From Nemophila menziesii (lineage: Eukaryota; Streptophyta; Magnoliopsida; Boraginales; Hydrophyllaceae), in assembly GCA_029959085.1 (NCBI GenBank), contig JARWIR010000031.1:5456001-5520000 (forward strand): a stretch of DNA of 64,000 nucleotides, given 5' to 3'. Positions within the stretch are counted from its first letter, which is position 1; each line of letters starts with the position of its first letter. Below, piece after piece: positions 50,157 through 63,875 of this stretch. Position numbers and translations under genes: made by a program. Below the pieces are notes generated by a model. The model saw only the letters and a program-made list of their open reading frames with translations, was not told the origin of the DNA and made no database searches.

Positions 50157-51089
50157 ATTAGGTAAAGTTATATTATATCTTACTCAAAAAAAGTTTGATG
50201 TATTTTCTTATAGTGTTTAACTAAATTTAATTTCTTTTATTTCTTCACAGAATAATCAAAAATTGATATTCTTCTGAGGAATTTTATAGAGTCTTTTGGA
50301 TTTGTAAAACGAAGGGTTTCATCAGTGGATAAAAAGATAGATAAAAATTAATTATCCTAGAAATTAGGATAAGTTTTCTTAATCAAGGTATGTGATTTAT
50401 TTTAGTTTCCATGTTGTAAGGGATAAAAAAATCTTTAACCGAATTACAGTATGGGTCCTTATATAACGTGTAAATTGCAGTATAGGCCTGCATTATTGAT
50501 CCTTAGGAATGAGCTAAAAGAGTTGTGTATCGCATGTAATTTGTCTCTTCCAAAAGAAATTGCAAAATATAGGATTAGATTTTAAGTTCTTGCAGCTAGA
50601 AAGTCATGCTATACAACTCACACAAAAATATTTTGTACTTTTTTATGCATATCATAGAGTGTTGTTTAATTTACATGAAAAGATTGATAATCATGACATT
50701 TTAAGAAAATAGAAAAGTTATATAATTAACTTGGCAAGTCTATTAATATGTTGTAATGCTTCATATGATGCTTAATAACAGATGATCAACCCTTAATATT
50801 TAACTTAATGTTATAAAGCTGATAAATATTAGTTTGGTAATGGAAGTGTTTAATGTGGATTAAAAGAACAAAAGCATGTAATTGTGTGTGGAGGATAAAA
50901 TATTATGTGTACACAATAGAACATTTAACACACGATTAATACAAGTTATGTAGACTAATATTGAATACACCAATAAAGAGTGTGTTATTAGGCGTAAAGA
51001 GTAAAAGTTTTAGTATGTCATTAAATTAATTCTTGCACCTATATGGCCTTTTTTCTCCAGATCCTGCTCCAATTCTAACTCTTGTTCTT
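50157..51089 (+). pseudogene. Gene C copy 2, leader only, fused to spacer
   Basis: Same as the remnant at 35055-35988, with the identical junction at about 51086 (CTTGTTCTTGTAAATG). The short exon 2 frame is closed. No coding exon. Confidence 0.6.
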
Positions 51090-53990
51090 GTAAATGACCA
51101 TACACTTGTGGGACGTCACCCTCTCAATGTTGATTTTATATCCTGCTTTGGGAGACGAAAAGTACACTCCAATCTATTGAATACCCTAAGTATAGTAGTT
51201 TATACAAAATACATAAGATGGGTTTATACCCACCAAGTTATTAGTATATGTTGTTATATCGTACCTTGAAAACGATGTCATTGAGGATTGAAAAAGGGAA
51301 ATGTTAAATTGGTGGATTTACATGTAATCGGTGGGCATATACCAACCACCTTAAATAATCAGGTTTTCATTTTAGACTCTCACATATTAAGTTTAAGTCT
51401 TTCTTGGGTTTACAGAGTTCTTAGTTTAGTTTACTATGGGTTTACATAGTGCTTAGTGTTTAGTGTTAGATTTATTGTTGTTTATAGGTACTTGATCACT
51501 GATAATTGTTGGGTTTAAACACTCACAATAAACATTAAAATCTATATGGTAATAAAAACTATCATAAGATGTCTAACCAATCACAAAAACAAGGATAAAC
51601 AAATGTATCCTTATACGTGACAATGAAAAAAAGGCATAATTTTAAACATGTGTCTCACAGGCTTAATAAAAGTCAAAAAATATAAAATTCATTAAAAAAT
51701 ATGAGCCTTGCCCACCTTCTTATATTGGGAATATAGATGATAATTGATACTGAAACATTAACTTAAGAATCAAATATAACAAATACAATACCTAATACAA
51801 ACAAGTTTGTATATTCCCACTAAATTATGCATACAAGTGGATATCAACCCACTAAATAAAAACATAAATGTGGGTATCAACCCGCTAAATAAAAACATAA
51901 ATGTGGGTATCAACCCAATACTTTAGGTAAAAGTAGCTATACACCCACTAGTTACAAACAACGACAACAATGTAGAATAATCATCTATCTGTCAATATGA
52001 CATTTCTTGTATCCACTAAGTGAATACTCATAAACACTGAAGACTGTTCAATGTTGGTGGGCCCATGGGTGTGATAAAGTAATGATATAAAATCGCACAC
52101 ATCTCAAAAACACGATTAACTCACCGCAAGTGTACTGGTTGTTACAAGTAATAATAAGTAAATAATGATCGTTCCTCAGGGATTTAGGTAGTTATTCAAT
52201 TTGTGTTCAATACTTCTGTAGATGTTTTAAAATCTTTCGATTGAAAAAATAAAACTAATAAGTGTTTGATTTGTTTGATAAATAATATAAATAATTATTC
52301 AAGGAAGATAACAGTTAAGATTGCAAGTATGCACCTAATCATATTGACTTAATGGTTCTAGAAATAATTGGTTGTTCTTATTAACCAGGATTCTAAAGTC
52401 TTCCTAACTCATGTAGGGGTCAACTTAGGAAGGTCACATACTCATATTCTAAGAGATTAAGACAAACCTTAGCGGCTACTTGGATATTCAAGACCTTGGG
52501 TTAATTAGAGTACACAAACCGCGTATTCACAAATCAATAATTAAACACCCTTCCACTTTTGGGTGCAAGCTCAATTACATAGTCTAATGAATATAATTTT
52601 CCCAAAATAAGATAAGTATATCTTTCAAGGTGTATATCAAGTAGATGCAAAACACAATTTATTTTAAAACTCAAAACAATAAATAAAACAGTAAACCTAG
52701 ATTTCTACATAAATAATTCTAAACTAAATAGAAATTAGTGCATAATTGAATCTTTGAATTAAAATCTTTGAATTAAAATCTTAGAAATAAATTAAATACA
52801 AAATAATTATAATTCTAATTTACCCAAAGAATAGAGATAGGGAGGAGTAGAATTTATCCCGTGAAGCTCCAAACTTGAATCTTCCTTCTCTAGATCCTCA
52901 TGGTCTCTTTTGTGATGAATTATTGATGAAATATAAGCTCTGGCGGCCAAGGAATGAATTTATAATGTCAACTTTAGTGTATATATAGGTCATTGGCTAG
53001 GTTTAAATGACCTAACCCATCTCAAAAACGTTTTCCTCCAAGAAGGGACTGATTCGAGTCATGTTTTAACTATTTCGTTACAAATCTAAGTTGAAAAATA
53101 CCAGTAACCATGCGCTCCTAATTCAGAATCCCATATGAATATAAAAGGGATCATCCAATTATTTTTAAATATCACGTGACATCGAAAACAATTCACTATC
53201 TAATTTTGGCCGACAACTGTTTCATATTTATAAAAATGGTTTCTTATCCATGCTTTGACATGTAATATAATACGTGTACCTAAGAGTTTCACATTTAACA
53301 CATAAGTTACGCACAAATAACTCTAAATGTGAAAAATCTCCTAAAGAGGGTAAGAAACGAGAATATATCAAATAATAGGGAAAACCCCTCTTCTAAGCAC
53401 AATAGGAACTTAAAAATATGTCTCAAAATAGGATTTATTTATCACCAAATAAGGGAGACATCAAATGTCTTTCCATTGGATTGCAATTACTTCTCTAATG
53501 ACACACGAGATAAAATTATGCACGTAGGATAGATATTTCTCGTCAAGATTGATGAATATAAATTACCCGTTCCATCGGCCAACTATATCAAATATTAAAA
53601 TTAACATGAAGTTAACACATTCTGAATATATTTATTGGATACACAAGTTTTTTATTGCATAAAACCACAATGGAAACTACCGTTACCTTTTCTATCAAAT
53701 TGTACTATAGGTCCTTGAACATTTTGTCACAAACTGAAAGTGGGTATAAAGTCACCACTGCAACGGTAGCGACCTTTGATATCAAATTTCCCTGTATATC
53801 CCCTGAACGATCTATATGGGTTTAAACTACATAAATCAATATACTGTGAATAGGGTGAAAAATACAAAATACCGACTACTAATTTAAACAATACTATCTA
53901 ACAAGTAATAATGGTTAACAAAAACACTTTATATGAATTAATATGATAAAAAAAATTTGTGTTATTTTAGAAAAATTTCAAGGTTTAAAA
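51090..53990. repeat. Truncated spacer X'' (U2 type)
   Basis: Starts at the same U2-equivalent point as X' and is very close to U2 in sequence. Holds a small local duplication (TTTGAATTAAAATC twice at about 52751). No gene seen. Confidence 0.8.
51842..51917. repeat. 33-bp minisatellite, expanded form
   Basis: TATCAACCC at 51842, 51875 and 51908. Confidence 0.85.
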
Positions 53991-54753
53991 ACTATTATTC
54001 CATGTTATTCTATAATTTTCAGAAAAAAGAAGCAAAAACTAATAAAATTGCATTAAGAACACCTTATTTAACCTATAAAATAATATTTGTATTGTCTTTG
54101 AAAATATTGTTTCCGCCGATTAAAAACTCCTCTGATAGACAAGTTGTTCTTCTCTTACAAAATAATAGTTTGTGTATACGAAAGATATGAATTAAGTCAA
54201 ACTCGCATCACGAAATGAATCACCATAATGCTTTACATGCCAAGAATGAGAAAGTGTGCTTGAAAGTTCAATTTATGAAAGATTGTTTTTGCAACGACCA
54301 TATATATGATTTGGTAAATATAGGACAAGTTTAGTATGGAGGGTATTCTCCCTAATTTAGAGTGCATGGTGAAAACTATTAAAATTCATGTTTACCTTTT
54401 TCTTTTCTCATTGTATCCCCATCTCGTCTTTTTGGGAGATAGTTGACTTATGTTTTTTACCCACCAATATTTATTGTATAGATTTTTTGTGGGAAATCAG
54501 ATCAAACTTTTTATTAACTTATACATATAAGACTTTCATCCAATATTTAATCATAATCATTAATTATAATAGCAAGACATATGTAAATAGATTAATTAGA
54601 AAAGTTACCACAATTAATTTTTTATGTTAAATATAAGGTATATTTCATACACTACTAAAAGTTATATTGAACCATTCAATATAGGATGAAAGACTTATCT
54701 TATTTATTAACCCAACACACAGAACATAAGCTCAAGCAATCGATGTTGGCAAA

Positions 54754-54943
54754 TGGGCTGGAAAGAAGAGAAAAATTCAATAATATTTACTTTCCATTTA
54801 ATTACTATGTAACTAGTCTACACATCATGGGCCTTATCCATTCTTAAAATTTAAACAAAAATTTACCCTAATAACAAAGAAGCGGCCGCAGAAAAAGTTA
54901 GAAATGCAAAATAAAGCCCGCTCCTCTCTTTGTGTATATCGAG
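54754..54943 (+). promoter_or_regulatory. Promoter and exon 1 of truncated gene copy G7
   Basis: TGGGCT (54754), TGGGCC (54818), ACCCTAA (about 54864) and donor ATCGAG|GTAAAG (54943). The gene behind it is deleted after exon 2. Confidence 0.45.
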
Positions 54944-55252
54944 GTAAAGTTTCCTGTCCATGTACATATATACATTGGTAAAATTAAGTAAAATAGTATT
55001 ATATCTTACTCAACTTTTTTTTGCTGTATTTGTTTATATGGTTTAAATAAATTTAATTTTTTTTCACATAATAATTAAAAATTGATGTTCTTCTGAGTAA
55101 TTTTATTGAGTGATTTGGATTTGTAAAACTAAGAGTTTTATCAATAGAAAAAAACTTAGATAAAAATGAGTTGTCCTATATACTAAGAGACGTTCTCTTA
55201 ATCAAGGTATGTGATTTATTTTAGTTTCCATGTAGCAAGGGATAAGAAAAAT
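54944..55252 (+). pseudogene. Gene copy G7, truncated after exon 2
   Basis: Keeps intron 1, exon 2 (A2 type, ATG lost) and the donor AATCAAG|GTATG. At GAAAAAT (55246-55252) it is fused to the interior of gene M, equivalent to position 800 of U1. All coding exons are gone. Confidence 0.65.
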
Positions 55253-55453
55253 TAGATTTTGATTTCAGTAAGTAATTGTTTGCTAACATAAATCTATATA
55301 TAAAATCATCTTGGGGTATCCATACTAGAAGAAGCCGATCATAAGATGAGCAGGTAGCAACAAAAGCAAGCGAACCATGTTTATTGTACGTTTCAATCAC
55401 ATCAGGTTTAATTCCATCTATCTTCACAATAGAAAATCCATTGTGCATAAGTT
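55253..55453 (-). pseudogene. Gene M copy 4, first block only
   Basis: Minus-strand frame after acceptor TAACAG with GFSIVKIDGIKPDVIE and ATCSSYDRLLLVWIPQDD. Everything downstream is lost at the fusion with G7. Now convergent with the G7 remnant. Confidence 0.45.
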
Positions 55454-56406
55454 CTGTTAATACCAATATCTATTTAGAGGAACTAAAATGTTCTCCACAT
55501 TTCTCTTTCAGACAATTCCTTGAACATAATTAGTACAAATGACCATAAATTTTATTCATCCTAAAAGAGAAGCTCAAAAGAATTATAAAATCCTGTTTAC
55601 AAAGAAATGTCAATCAAAATATACTGACTTGAGGTTTCAAGTGTATAAAGAAGGGGCCACATTTCCAGGATTCCACTTAATGTGAAATTCATGAATATGG
55701 ATAAATTATTTTTATAGTTAATATTATGTTTCTAACAATTGGTGCTCTCTTTTTAATGGTTCTTTTGGTCTGGTTTTGAGTATGGACAACTTAATGAATG
55801 ATGATTTTGGTTTGGTAATTTATTGTTTGTTTTTTTTTATAATGAATATATTGTGTTCTTTTATAAGGTTTTGATCTTTGGTACTGCATTTTGAAAGGTG
55901 GTGTACTAATTTTGGTTGAATGAGCATTTTTCTAATGTTCATAATTGTAAAAAATGATGGAAAAAAGAAGTTCACTGCACAAAAGTTTACGAGAAAACTA
56001 AAGGACTGTAACTAAAATTAGCACGATTACAATAAGTTTCACTTTTTACAGACGCTTCAACCTTTAGGAACTATACGGATTGCCTAATTTTCAAAAGGAG
56101 ATAGAAACTCTTGCCTACGTAGCCATAACATATGGAGACACCATGAAAGTGAAGATTATGCGAATCGTCAAAATTGTTACCAATCAGTTTGAATCGATGC
56201 TTATATATATTATTGGTATTTTAATTAATTATTTGTTTTTATTGATATTTTAAATTATTAAATGTATTATTTAATGAATATTACATTTAAAAATAATTAA
56301 AAACCATATTTAAAAAAATTTAATGTCATTCGCGACTACTTGTAGTCTTCATTGACAATTGTATGTAGTTGGTTTTTCTATTATAGAAATTTATCACTCT
56401 CGAATC

Positions 56407-56604
56407 ATGCCTCACATCTCACTCCGAAGCATAATGGATGCTAACAAACTGATTGGTAACAATTTTGACGATTAGTACCGTAACGTGAGAATTGTTCTCA
56501 TGCATGAAAAGGTCATCGATACGATCGATAAACCTCTGACTACTATTCCCGATGAGAATAACAAAGTGGAATGGGAAGCTTACATGAACCATTATGATAA
56601 TTGA
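56407..56604 (+). mobile_element. Ty1/copia gag remnant, copy 4
   Basis: Same frame and same internal TAG as copy 1; closes at 56602-56604. Confidence 0.65.
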
Positions 56605-56654
56605 CTATCAATTTATTACATTCAATACTTGATCGGATGATGGATTTCTTCAAT

Positions 56655-56656
<2 letters not shown>

Positions 56657-56726
<70 letters not shown>
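56657..56726. repeat. (AT)35 microsatellite
   Basis: Seventy bases of AT at the homologous locus. Confidence 0.97.
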
Positions 56727-56731
<5 letters not shown>

Positions 56732-59700
56732 TGGGAACCCCAAAGAAAATAAAATGTCACTACCTAAGATAAAATATTCAGATATTTGAGGGTGGCCAAT
56801 CATAATGACTAAACTCTTGGGAAGGTAAAGTACCACGTTCCATATACAACTTAGTATAAGGTAAAGAGAACCTCTCCCATTCATTTCTATTACCAAACTA
56901 AGAAGTAATTTCATGGTGAGAACCTCAAAGTTTTAGTGAAAATCCTTTATTAAGGCAACACAAATCGAAGAGGAAAAATTCTCATATCATGAGGTCTTGC
57001 CAAGCTAGATAGTCAAGAAGGTTAGAATTATTACGCCAAACCATTGCATAAGGTGTCCTTACCCAAGACACATAGTAGTGTTGAGGTTGATTTCTAAGCT
57101 ACCGACAATTGTTAGAAGGACTTTTGAATCCCGACTAATGTGAATGACCCAATTCTTCCTTATATCTAATAACTATTAAATAGTTGAATAGGTGGGTTAC
57201 CTGCAAAAATTGAGCACACTTATCATCCCTTCTTATGTTTTTAGTATATTAATTATTTCTTTTGTTAATCATTTATATTTTATTGCATATTAGTCCCATA
57301 ACAAAAACCCGACATATATTATTTATTTATTTGTCATTTATTTCGCAACTCTACATTATTTTACTTTCAGAACACATTTATTACAACATTGATAGTCCAT
57401 CTAGAGATGTTAACCCAACACTTATCAAATTACTACTTGTAAACGACCCATACACTTGTGGGAAGTCACCCTCTCAATGTTGATTTTATATCTCGCTTTG
57501 GGAGATGACAAGTACCACCAATATATAAAATACCCTAAGTATATTAGTTGATACAAAATACATAGGATGGGTTTATACCCACCAAGTTGTAACTATATGT
57601 TGTTATAACATACCTTAAAAACAATTAAATTGAGGACTGAACAAGGGAAATGTAAAATTGTTTGGTTTACATGTAGTCGATGGGCATATACCAACCACCT
57701 TAAATAATCAGGTTTTCATTTTAAACTCTCACATATTATGTTTAGTATTTCTTCGGTTTAAAGAGTTCTTAATTTAGTTTACTGTGGGTTTACATAGTGC
57801 TTAGTGTTTAGTGTTAGATTTATTGTTGTTTATAGGTACTTGATCACTGATAATTGTGGGGTTTAAACACTCACAATAAACACAAAAATCAATATGGTAA
57901 TAAACACTATCATAAGATGTCTAACCAATCGCAAACACAAGGATAAACAAATGTATCTTTATACGTGACAATGAAAAAAGGGTATAACTTTAAACATTTG
58001 TCTCACATAGGCTTAAAAAAAGTCAAAAAATATAAAATTCACTAAAAAAATATAAGCCATGCCCACCTTCCTATATGGAGAATATTAGATGATAATTGGT
58101 ACTGAAACATTAACTTTAGTATTAAAAATAACCAATACAATACCTAATACATACAAGTTTGTATATACCCACTAAATTATGCATACAAGTGGATATCAAC
58201 CCAAAATAAACACATAAATATGGGTATCGACCCAATATTTTAGGTAAAAGTGGGTATACACCCACTAGTTACAAACAACCACAACAATGTAGAATAATTA
58301 TCCTTCCGTCAATACGTCATTTCTTGTATCCACCAAGTCAATACTCATAAACACAAAACAATTTTCAATGTTGGTGGGCTTATGAGTGTGATAAAAAAAT
58401 GATATATAATCACACATCTCAAAAACACGATTAACTCTCCGCAAGTGTACGGGTTGTTACAAGTAATAATAAGTAAATAAAGTTCATTGCTCAGGGATTT
58501 AGGTAGTTATTTCAATTCGTGTTCAATACTTTTGTAGATGTTTTAAATCTTACAATTTGAAAGATAAATATAAGAAGTGTTTGATTTTTTAATAAATAAT
58601 ATAAATAATTATTCAAGGAAGATAGTAGGTTCAGATTGCAAGTATGCGCCTAATCATATTGACTTAATGGTTCTAGATATAATTGGTTGTTCTTATTAAC
58701 TAGGATTCTAAATTCTTCCTAACTCATGTAGGGGTCAACTTAGGAAGGTCACATACTCATATTCTAAGAGATTAAGACAAACCTTAGCGGCTACTTGGCT
58801 ATTCAAGACCTTGGGTTAATTAGCGTACACCAACCACGTATTCACAAATCAATAATTACAACACCTTGCCACTTTTGGGTGCAAGCTCAATTACTTAATC
58901 TAATCAGTATAATTTTTCCAAAATTAGATAAGTATATTTTTCAAGGTGTATAACCAGTAGATGCAAAACACAGTTTATTTTAAAACTCAAAACAACAAAT
59001 AGAACAGTAAACCTAGATTTCTACATAAATAATTCTAAACTAAATAGAAATTAGTGCATAATTGAATCTTTGAATTAAAATATTAAAAATAAATTAAATA
59101 CAAAATAATTATAATTCTAATTTGACCAAAGAATAGAGATAGGGAGGAGTAGAATTTATCCGGTGAAGCTCCAAACTTGAATCTTCCTTCTCTAGATCCT
59201 CATGGTCTCTTTTGTGATGAATTATTGATGAAATGTAAGTTCTGGCGGCCAAGGAATGAATTTATAATGTTAACTTTAGTGTATACATAGGTCATGGGCT
59301 AGGTTTAAATGACCTAACCCATCTCAAAAACGTTTTCCTCCAAGAGGGGACTAATTCGAGTCATGTTTTAACTTTTTCGTTACAGATCTAAGTTGAAAAA
59401 TACCAGTAACCATGCGCTCATAATTCAGAATCCCATATGAATATAAAATGGATCATCCAATTATTTTTAAATATCACGTGACATCGAAAACAATTCACTA
59501 TCTAATTTTGGCCGACAACTGTTTCACATTTATAAAAATGGTTTCTTATCCATTCTTTGACATGTAATATAATACGTGTACCTAAGAGTTTCACATTTAA
59601 CACATAAGTTAAGCACAAATAACTCTAAATGTGAAAAATCTCCAAAAGAGGGTAAGTAACGAGAATATATCAAATAATAGGGAAAATCCATCATCTAAGC

Positions 59701-61064
59701 ACAAAAGGAACTTAAAAATATGTCTCAAGATAGGATTTAATTATTACCAAATAAGGGAGACATCAAATGTCTTTCCATTGGATTGCAATTACTTCTCTAA
59801 TGACACACGAGATAAAATTATGCACGTAGGATAGATATTTCTCGTCAAGATAGATGAATATAAATTACCCGTTCCATCAGCTAACTATATCAAATTTTAA
59901 AATTTACATGAAGTTAACACATTCTGAATATATTTATTGGATACACAAGTTTTCTATTGCATAAAACCACAATAGAAACTACCGTTACCTTTTCTATCAA
60001 ATTGTACTATAGGTCCCCGAAAATTTTGTCACAGACTGAAAGTCGTATAAACTCAAGACTGCAACTGTAGAGACCTTTGATATCAAATTGCCCTATAGAT
60101 CCCCTGAACGATCTATACGGGTTTAAACTACATAAATCATTAGACTGTGAATAGGGTGAAAAATACAAAATACCCACTACTAATTTAAACAATACTATAT
60201 AACAATTAAAGGTTAACAAAAACACTTTATATGAATTAATATTATAAAAACATTAGTGTTATTTTAGAAAAATTTCAAGGTTTATCAACTATTATTCCAT
60301 GTTATTCTATAATTTTCAGAAAAAAGAAGCAAAAACTAATAAAATTGCATTAAGAACACCTTATTTAACCCATAAAATAATATTTGTATTGTCTTTGAAA
60401 ATATTGCTTCCGCCGATTAAAAACTCCTCTAATAGACAGGTTGTTCTTCTCTTAAAAAATAATAGTTTATGTATACGAAAGGTATAAATTAAGCCAAACT
60501 CGCATCACGAAATGAATCACCATAATGCTTTACATGCCAAGAATGAGAAAGAGTGCTTGAAAGTTCAATTGATGAAAGATTGTTTTTGCAACGACAATAT
60601 ATACGATTTGGTTAATATAGAACAAGTTTAGTATGGATGGTATTTTCCCTAATTTAGAGTGCATAGTGAAAATTATTAAAATTCATGTTTACATATTTCG
60701 TTTCTCATTGTATACACATCTCGTCCTTTTGGAAGATAGTTGATTTATGTTTTTTACCCACCAAGATTTATGGTATAGATTTTTTGTGGGAAATTAGATC
60801 AAACTTTTTATTAAACTAAACATATAAGACTTTCATCCAATATTTAATAATCCAATATTTAATCATAATAGTTAATTATAATAGCAAGACATATGTAAAT
60901 AGATTAATTAGAAAAGTTACCACAATTAATTTTTTAGGTTTAATATAAGGTACATTTCATACACTACTAAAAGTTATATTGAACCATTCAATATAGGATG
61001 AAAGACTTTTCCAATTTATTAACCCAACACACAGAACGGAAGCCCAAGCAACTCTGTTGGCAAA

Positions 61065-61222
61065 TGGGCTGGAAAGAAGAGAAAAATTCAATAATATTTA
61101 CTTCCCATTTAACTACTCTGTAACTAGTCTACACATCATGGGCCTTATCCATTCTTAGGATTTAAACAAAAATTTACCCTAATAACAAAGACGCCGCCGC
61201 TCCTCTCTTTGTGTATATCAAG
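61065..61222 (+). promoter_or_regulatory. Promoter and exon 1 of gene B copy 3
   Basis: TGGGCT (61065), TGGGCC (61139) and ACCCTAA (about 61177). The donor context has changed to ATCAAG|GTAAAG (61222). Confidence 0.45.
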
Positions 61223-61425
61223 GTAAAGTTTCCTCTCCATGTACATATACATTGGTAAAATTAGGTAAAATAGTATTATATCTTACTCAAATTTTTTTGT
61301 TGTATTTGCTTATATGGTTTAACTAAATTTAATTTAATTTTTTTTTCACAGAATAATTAAAAATTGATGTTCTTCTGAGTAATTTTATTGAGTCTTTTGG
61401 ATTTGTAAAACTAAGAGTTTCATCA

Positions 61426-61803
61426 ATGGAAAAAAACATAGATAAATATGAGTTGTCCAATATACTAAGAGACGTTCTCTTAATCAAGGTATGTGATTTA
61501 TTTTAGTTACCATGTTGCAAGGCACACGAAAAATCTTGAACCCAATTACAATATGAGTCCCTATATAATGTGAAAATTGCAATATAGACCCACATTATTG
61601 TTCCTTAGGAAAGAGGTAAAAGAGTTGTGTATGGAATGTAATTTGTCTCCCCTATAAATAATTGAAAAATATAGGATTAGATTTTTCAGTTTTAGCAACT
61701 AGAAAGTCATGCAATACAATTCAAACAAAAATATTTTGTATTTGTTTATTCATACATATCATCGAGTATTGTTTGATTACAGGAAAGCGATCGTTGGTCA
61801 TGA
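61426..61803 (+). other. Short upstream reading frame, spliced, 27 residues
   Basis: Same as 25527-25903: 63 nt from ATG to AATCAAG|GTATG (61488), then 61783-61803 reading ESDRWS and TGA. Intact here and in B1 only. Confidence 0.35.
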
Positions 61804-62151
61804 CATTTCAAGAAAATAGAACACTTATATAATTAACTTGGTAAGTTTATTAATCTATTGTTATGGTTCATATGATACTTAATAACAGATGATCAACCCT
61901 TAATATTTAACTCATTGTTCTAATGATTGTAAATTTTAGTTTGGTAATAGATGTGTTTAATTAAGATTAAAAGAATAAAAGCAAGTAATTGTGTGGATGA
62001 TAAAATATTATTTGTACACAATTGAACATTAAACACTTGATTAATAAAAGTTATGTTAACCAATATTGAATACACAAATAAAAAGTGTGTTATTGGGTGT
62101 AAAGAACAACCATTTTAGTATGTCATTGAATTAATTCTGCACCGATATGGC

Positions 62152-63044
62152 GGTACTTAATTATTCCTCTTGAATATTTTTACCACTTTATATGTGCGGC
62201 GTATAATTCACCTAGATCTTTGAGTTTTGTAGCTCGAAAAGGAAAGATCGTGTGATTAAAGCCTTCGCCGGGGTAATTCATCGCCTTCACTTTCATTTCT
62301 TTCATGCACAAAATATATTTTACATACTTTTTTGCATTTTTCTGTGTTGAATAATGAATTGTTTGTAGAAATTTAATTCTACTTGTTTGTGATCTCATAC
62401 CCTTCAAATTGGTGAAATTGTTGTTAATTTACTACAATGAATTGGTATAAAGCTGTAAAACCTCCATGTGCAAAAATCCCGAAAATTGGCAGAGATGGAC
62501 TATGTGTTTCTTGACTCACAGTACACGCGCCATGAGTCATAAAAGTTGACCAAAAAGTTAAAGGTGTTCAATTTTTAAAAACTACCACTTTTATTGGGAC
62601 ATAGCACTTTCCGTTACTTAGATGTCGAATCAACAATGCAAGATATGCACACATGCACAAAGTTTTATCCAGTTTTTTAATTATTTTGTTGTTTAAAATT
62701 ATTTTGCACCACATTGTGGGATTGTGACGATAGTTTATGGGTTTTCGAGAGTGATTGATTATATAGACACAGACAAAGGAATAAGCAAAGTCAAACACAA
62801 GAGTTGACTCTATTATTTGTTATTAACTGTAATTAGTTATACTTGATGATTGTACAGCTGTTAAGCTACTTAGAGGTATAATATATACACATACATGTTA
62901 GTACTTCTCTATATACTACATGTCTCTAGTAATCAGAATCATTTTAAGATAATTAATTTATTGATTGATTTAATTTGAATGTAGGTAAAAGGAGCTAAGT
63001 TTGTACAAGAGTCCAAAAAAAAGAGAAGAGAGGGAACACAGTGA
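62152..63044 (+). other. Form B-specific upstream segment, copy 3
   Basis: As 26252-27144. Acceptor GAATGTAG at about 62985. No independent gene supported. Confidence 0.4.
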
Positions 63045-63370
63045 CATGTCAATGATGTCATCACAAACTGAGCTCACAAAGGATGTAACGGCTCCTCCTC
63101 CTCCACCTGTCAAGTCTCAGAATGTTCTTCCTTCATTTGAGGTTTCTGTAAGATCAGATGAAGGAATCAATCTTGTGGTGGATCTTAATTCAAAGCCATT
63201 AGATTTATCAAATCAACTCAAAAACGGAGTATGTGTGTGCAACACGTTCTGGAAAGGGAATCTTAAAAGCTTTTGCGAAGTAATTTTCTCGGTTTATATA
63301 ATAATGGTTGTTCATTTTACTTTTGGCAGTGAGGAGTTGGAAGGAACCTGGAGTTTAGGAAGATATATAA

Positions 63371-63408
<38 letters not shown>

Positions 63409-63483
63409 TTGGGGTTGGTGGATGAAATTTTGTTGGGGGTACAAAGGTTTTTGTTCTTATTTTTGCTCATACTGTATGGTTGA
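63045..63483 (+). pseudogene. Gene B copy 3, internal deletion fusing exon 1 to the 3' tail
   Basis: Opens MSMMSSQTELTKDVTAPPPP with an intact VRSDEGINLVVDLNSKPLDL. After NLKSFC, a deletion of about 411 bp relative to B2, at a CTTTTG/TTTTTG word (about 63270), removes the donor, the middle region and the basic exon. The frame continues into former 3' sequence and through a TA tract (YIYIYIYIY) to a stop at 63481-63483. It would make a basic-tail-less chimeric protein of about 145 residues, if made at all. Confidence 0.55.
63372..63401. repeat. (TA)15 microsatellite in the B tail
   Basis: Thirty bases, against 12 in B1 (27874-27885) and 18 in B2 (42371-42388). Here it lies inside the fused open frame. 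Confidence 0.95.
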
Positions 63484-63875
63484 ATGTTTAAATTGTTTTC
63501 CTTTTTTTTGTTCTTGTTAAGAGGTGTATACCCTTTTTCTGCAAACTCTAGGGTTAAATGTTTGAATTGTTTACTGGGGCATTTCTGAACATCTCAGAAA
63601 ACTCAGGCTTAGGATATATTTGCAAATGAATGTTTAGCAAGTATTGTTTTTTTATCCCCTTCATCTTGTATATCTGTTGTGTGTTTGGATCGAGAGGGAA
63701 AGGGGAGAATGATTAAAGTATCTTATTCCTTGCTTGGCACCACAATTTACCTCAATCAATCTTGATTATTCTATCTTAGTTCGCTTTGTTCTTACCACAA
63801 CTCACCGTTAAAACCTTCTCGTTTCCTTTGCTCTTGCCACAACTCACAGTAAAAACCATTTTTTTTCTTTTGCCT

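Larger units (their letters stand above)
40739..55245. repeat. Large duplicated segment R2 (14.5 kb)
   Basis: Second copy of R1, in the same orientation and with the same internal junctions (B to C at 42859, host to CACTA at 43784, CACTA to host at 50019, C to spacer at about 51086). It ends where the G7 leader is fused to U-type DNA. Confidence 0.85.
55246..62151. repeat. Unit U4, left-truncated, U3 type
   Basis: Follows U1/U3 from the equivalent of about 800 in U1 to the switch word GCACCGATATGGC (62139-62151). The spacer is close to U3 (GTTGAATAGG, AGAGATGTTAACCC, ATGGGTATCGACCC). Confidence 0.85.
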
